Origin: JANXXV01 sp038230275
GTDB lineage: Bacteria; Acidobacteriota; Terriglobia; Bryobacterales; Bryobacteraceae
Assembly (NCBI GenBank): GCA_038230275.1
Contig: JBBRNO010000077.1
Span: 1-30,222 of the forward strand
Reading direction: 5' to 3'
DNA: 30,222 nt
The translations under genes were made by a program, and so were the position numbers. The notes beneath the pieces were generated by a model. That model saw nothing but the letters and a program-made list of their open reading frames with translations. It was not told the origin of the DNA and did no database searches. This document shows positions 26,989-30,222 of the stretch, piece after piece. Within the stretch, counting starts at the first letter, position 1. The number at the start of each line of letters is the position of its first letter.

Positions 26989-29900
26989 CTAGAACAGCAG
27001 CTTGATGCCGAACTGAATGTTGCGCGGGTCACGAGTGTTGCTAACCTGGCCCACGCTGCCTTTTGTCGCGTCGGTAACAGCCTGTGAAGGATTGGGAACA
27101 TTGAACCCGGTGCTCACACTCGCCCACTGCGTGTGATTGAAGGTATTGAACGTCTCAACGCGCAACTGAGCTGTCACTTTCTCGGTAATCTTCGTGTTCT
27201 TGAAGGCCGAAATATCCCACTGGTTGATGCCAGGTCCGCGCAGGGCATTTCTGCCGACGTTACCCAGCGTGCCGTCGGCCGGGCGTCCGAAAGCAAGCGG
27301 ATTGAAGTAATTGAAGCGGGTCTGATTATCCGGGTAGATTTGACCGCCCAGATAATCGGGGCGCACGCCGCCTCCCAGTGTGCCAGGGTTGCCGTTGGAG
27401 GTAATATTCAGCGCCGAGCCGGTCCAGAAGCGAGTGATCCCGGAGACTTGCCAGCCGTTGACAACGCCTTTGACCAAGCCGTTGCCCGACTTCAGTTTCG
27501 GAAGCTCATAGACGTAATCGAGCGTGAAAATGTGGGTGCGGTCGAAACCGGCGGGACCGTTCTCCCGGTGACGATTCAAGTAGTAGCCGATGGTGTCGGT
27601 ATCGTTGTCCGCATTATCCATCGCCTTCGACCAGGTGTAGCTGATGTTCCCTGTGAAGTTGGAAGCAAAGCGGCGGCTGACCCGGGTTTGCAGCGCGTGA
27701 TAGTTGCTGGTGGCGCTGAACTCGGTGTAAGTAACAGCGGTGAAGCCAGGGAATGGCCGGATTGCGTTGTTGGTAAAGTTCACACTGCTGAGCAGCGTGC
27801 TTCCCGCAGCCGTGGTGGTATTCAGCGGCAACTGGCCCAGGTCGCGGCGGTTCAGCAGATGGCGCGATGTATTACCCACGTAGCCTACGTCAATGGAAGT
27901 CTTGCTGCCGAGTTCGCGCTGGACGTCAAACGACCAGGCATAGATGGTTGGATTCTGGCCTTTCTGATCTACGGCCGTTACACCAACCGGCGCCCGCGTT
28001 CCGCTGGATGCCAGGGACGGGTCCACTTTATCGAGGTTGCCGCCGTACAAGGTGGGAGTAAAGACGAGCGGTGGATTACCCAAGCCTCCGAAATTGTAGA
28101 CGTTTTGCTGGATGCGTTCGAAGAACACGCCACCTCCCAGACGGATGGACGTTTTGCCATCGCCGAACGGATCATAGGCAGCACCGAACCGAGGCGCGAC
28201 CTGGTTCCGGCGGTGATTCACGCCGCCAAGCGGCAGACCGGCGGTGCCTTCCCGTACCAATCCATTGAAAGGGTCGCCGGAGTTCGGAAGGATGGTTCCG
28301 TTCAGAACCGTCCCAGGGGTGGTATTGATCTTGACGGCCTTGGAGCGGTCGTAGCGGTCCGGTTGGAAGTAGCTCTGCAGGTACTTGCCGCGAGTGTAGG
28401 TGGGGCCTTCATACACATAACGGGCGCCGAACTCCAGCGTCAGGCGTTTATTCACCTTCCAGCTATCCTGGCCGTAGAATTCAGTGGCAAAGAAGCGGAA
28501 GGAACCGTAGTAAATACCGCTGGTTTGCGCGACGCTGGTGTAATTACCCAGTAACATATTGGCGAATTGATTATTAGTGTCTCCGGGATTATCGGCGCTA
28601 GGGCCAAAGTTAATATTGAGCGCATCGTTCCAACCCGGCTGCTGCTTGTTGTCGTTCATGTTGAAGTAGATGCCGGCCTTCAAGGTGTGCGCGCCCCGGG
28701 TGTTGGTGATGTTGTCGGTCCAGGCGTAGGTTTTTCCTTCGCTTCTCCAGTTTGGCTGGAACGGCGCAAAGTTGCACGATCCGATACCGCAGTTAAAGTT
28801 AGGGAAACGGTTGCGTACGTTCTGATCGGGATAGAGTTCCTTGAATTTGAATCCCAGCGCGTCACGGTCGTAGCTCGATTTGTCTTTTCCGGGCACTACA
28901 TCCACCAACTGCGTAAGGTGGTTATAGGCGAAGATGAACTCGTTGGTGACGGTGGGCGCAATGACATTGACCAGATTCCAGGACCAGCTTGCACCGGGCT
29001 TCTGGCGGAACTGCGGGAAGACCGGGTATGGCGTGCTGCCGAAGATGCCCACGCCTTGCTGTTCCTGTTGCGCATCGTCGGCCCAGCGGAAGAAGAAGTT
29101 CATGCTGGGGCTGATGTTGTAATCGACGCGCAGAACTTTCGCGTTCTTGTTGAACTTGTAAGAATCCTGAAACGGCAGGCGGACCAGTTCCGGACTGTTC
29201 GGCGTTGGGGAAGCGCTAGCTCTATTGGCGAGGCTGAGGATCTTGATGAAAGCGGGCGCGTTCTGATTCCATTGCGATCTGGGAATGGTGTTGTTGGGGT
29301 ACGGGGTGCCGCCGATGGCGCGGCCACTGGAATCGCGAACGATGGTTCCAGGCTGGAAAACAGTTCCAACCTGAAACGTGCTGCCTGAGATCAATTGCGG
29401 GGTGCCGTTCGCATTGTTGCGGTAGAGGCTGCGGAAGTCGCCATCGAGAATCGCCTGACTGGGGATGTCGATAAAGCTAGTACCCAGAGGCCGGGTGGCA
29501 CGCGAACCTTCATAGTTGAAAAAGAAGAAGAGCTTCTTGTGATCGCCGGTGGAGAACTTGGGTATCAGGACCGGACCGCCGAGGTTTGCGCCGAATTGAT
29601 TGAAGCGTAGCTTGGCAACGGATCCGGTGGTGTCAAACGGACGGCGAGCATCGAAGGCATCGTTGCGGAGGAACTCATAAGCGGTGCCGTGAAACTGGCT
29701 GCCGCCGCTCTTGGTATTAATACTGATCATGATGCCTGGGCTGCGTCCGTATTCGGCGTTGAAGGTGCTGGTTTGCACCTTAAATTCGCCCACGGCGTCC
29801 AGGCTGATTTGGGTGTATTGACCGTCGTTGGCGCCGACGTCGGTATTGATTGAGCCGTCCAGGAAGACGTTGTTCGCACTGCCACGGGCACCGTTGACGT

Positions 29901-30083
29901 TGAACGAATTCGTGTTATTGAAAGCCAGGCGGAAATCGCTGGCATCGTTTGAAACGACACCTGGAAGAGTGCGCATCAGCGATTGGAAGTCGCGGCCGTT
30001 GAGGGCAAGTTCGGTTACCTGGCGCGAGCTGATGACGAACGATTTTTGCGCGGTGGAAGTTTCCACCAGCGGCACCTGCGCTT
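26989..30083 (-). CDS. Oar-like TonB-dependent outer-membrane receptor, 5' end cut by an insertion sequence
   Basis: More than 1000 residues remain. The frame enters from the IS boundary as AQVPLVETSTAQKSFVI, the start of a plug domain (VTELALNGRDFQSLMRTLPGV, NVNGARGSANNVFLDGS, EFKVQTSTFNAEYGRSPG). A long beta-barrel follows (FNQFGANLGGPVLIPKF, FFFNYEGSR, later TISYTWSK-like strands NISYTWSKAMDNADNDTD), and it ends NIQFGIKLLF with the terminal Phe typical of outer-membrane barrels. Acidobacterial relatives begin with a signal peptide and a carboxypeptidase-regulatory-like domain; both are missing here. A GTG at 30075 is available but would give a protein without an export signal, so the gene is probably inactive. 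The 5' part may lie beyond the insertion. Confidence 0.88.
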
Positions 30084-30222
30084 GAGGGTGTAAAACAGAT
30101 TGTGTAAACGAGTTCTCCGATACTAAACAAGGAGAACGAGGATGGAACTGAAGGCAGAGGTATTAGACGATCTTTTAAAAGGGATCAAGACGCAGGAAGA
30201 TTTGGCAGGGCCGAACGGGCTA
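30084..30222 (+). mobile_element. IS256-family insertion sequence, left end, runs off the window
   Basis: At about 30084 the receptor coding sequence gives way to GAGGGTGTAAAACAGATTGT, which resembles IS256-family terminal inverted repeats as I remember them. A transposase start follows on the opposite strand to the receptor. The right end and target duplication are outside the window, so the exact boundary is uncertain by several bases. Confidence 0.75.
30142..30222 (+). CDS. IS256-family transposase, N-terminal 27 residues
   Basis: ATG at 30142 has AAGGAG seven bases upstream. The 27 visible residues include ELKAEVLDDLLKGIKTQEDL and then AGPNGL. This matches the start of IS256/mutator-type DDE transposases, whose N-termini commonly read LL...KTPEDLxGPDGL. 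The catalytic DDE residues lie beyond the window edge, so integrity cannot be judged. Confidence 0.8.
   Translation, partial: MELKAEVLDDLLKGIKTQEDLAGPNGL

Noticed and set aside
27133..28554. Long plus-strand frame of 473 codons
   Set aside because: Antisense shadow of the TonB-dependent receptor barrel.

Overview
The window looks like a chromosomal segment from an Acidobacteriota genome, most likely the Bryobacterales/Solibacter branch. The clues are a secreted astacin ending in a TIGR03437-type domain, an Oar-like TonB-dependent receptor, GC-rich codon use, secreted peptidases, and lineage-style intergenic repeats. This placement is an inference from family distribution as I know it, not from a search.

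Layout, left to right. 1-376 is a CA/CCGCCCC minisatellite followed by a short dispersed repeat. 377-1363 (-) encodes a membrane-anchored DUF4105/Lnb-type protein. 1564-2537 is a tandem array with a 153-bp period that begins directly after the metW stop codon. metX-metW (-) are four-base overlapped methionine genes, divergent from carA-carB (+, 4432-8802). 8786-13436 (-) is a compact four-gene run, modB-modC-thiE-astacin, whose last gene overlaps the end of carB by 17 bp. A strong terminator separates it from a two-BON-domain exported protein. RmuC and a GNAT acetyltransferase (-) follow.

15838-20471 (-) is a run of BMC-H shell protein, acylating aldehyde dehydrogenase with an unusual C-terminal extension, an unrecognised 164-aa protein and RecJ, followed by a decayed heme-cytochrome fragment. 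The BMC-H/aldehyde dehydrogenase pair stands alone: no pentamer shell protein, signature enzyme or phosphotransacylase lies nearby. It therefore looks like a satellite microcompartment locus.

20525-30222 holds an M28 peptidase, a broken secreted-protein gene, a POT-family peptide transporter, a small secreted beta-rich protein with a clear terminator, a lysozyme-like secreted protein, a 48-aa single-membrane-span protein, a TPR protein, an 81-bp direct repeat, and a large TonB-dependent receptor gene. The receptor gene is cut at its 5' end by an IS256-family insertion sequence that runs off the window.

Cross-cutting observations: several genes lack a Shine-Dalgarno and have a TAnnnT hexamer 6-10 nt before the start, which suggests leaderless mRNAs. 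Other genes (carA, BON, BMC-H, the lysozyme-like gene, the 48-aa gene) have good Shine-Dalgarno sites, twice with a TTG start. The most unusual items are the 153-bp array with all spacings divisible by three, the satellite BMC pair with the extended dehydrogenase, and the IS-disrupted receptor.
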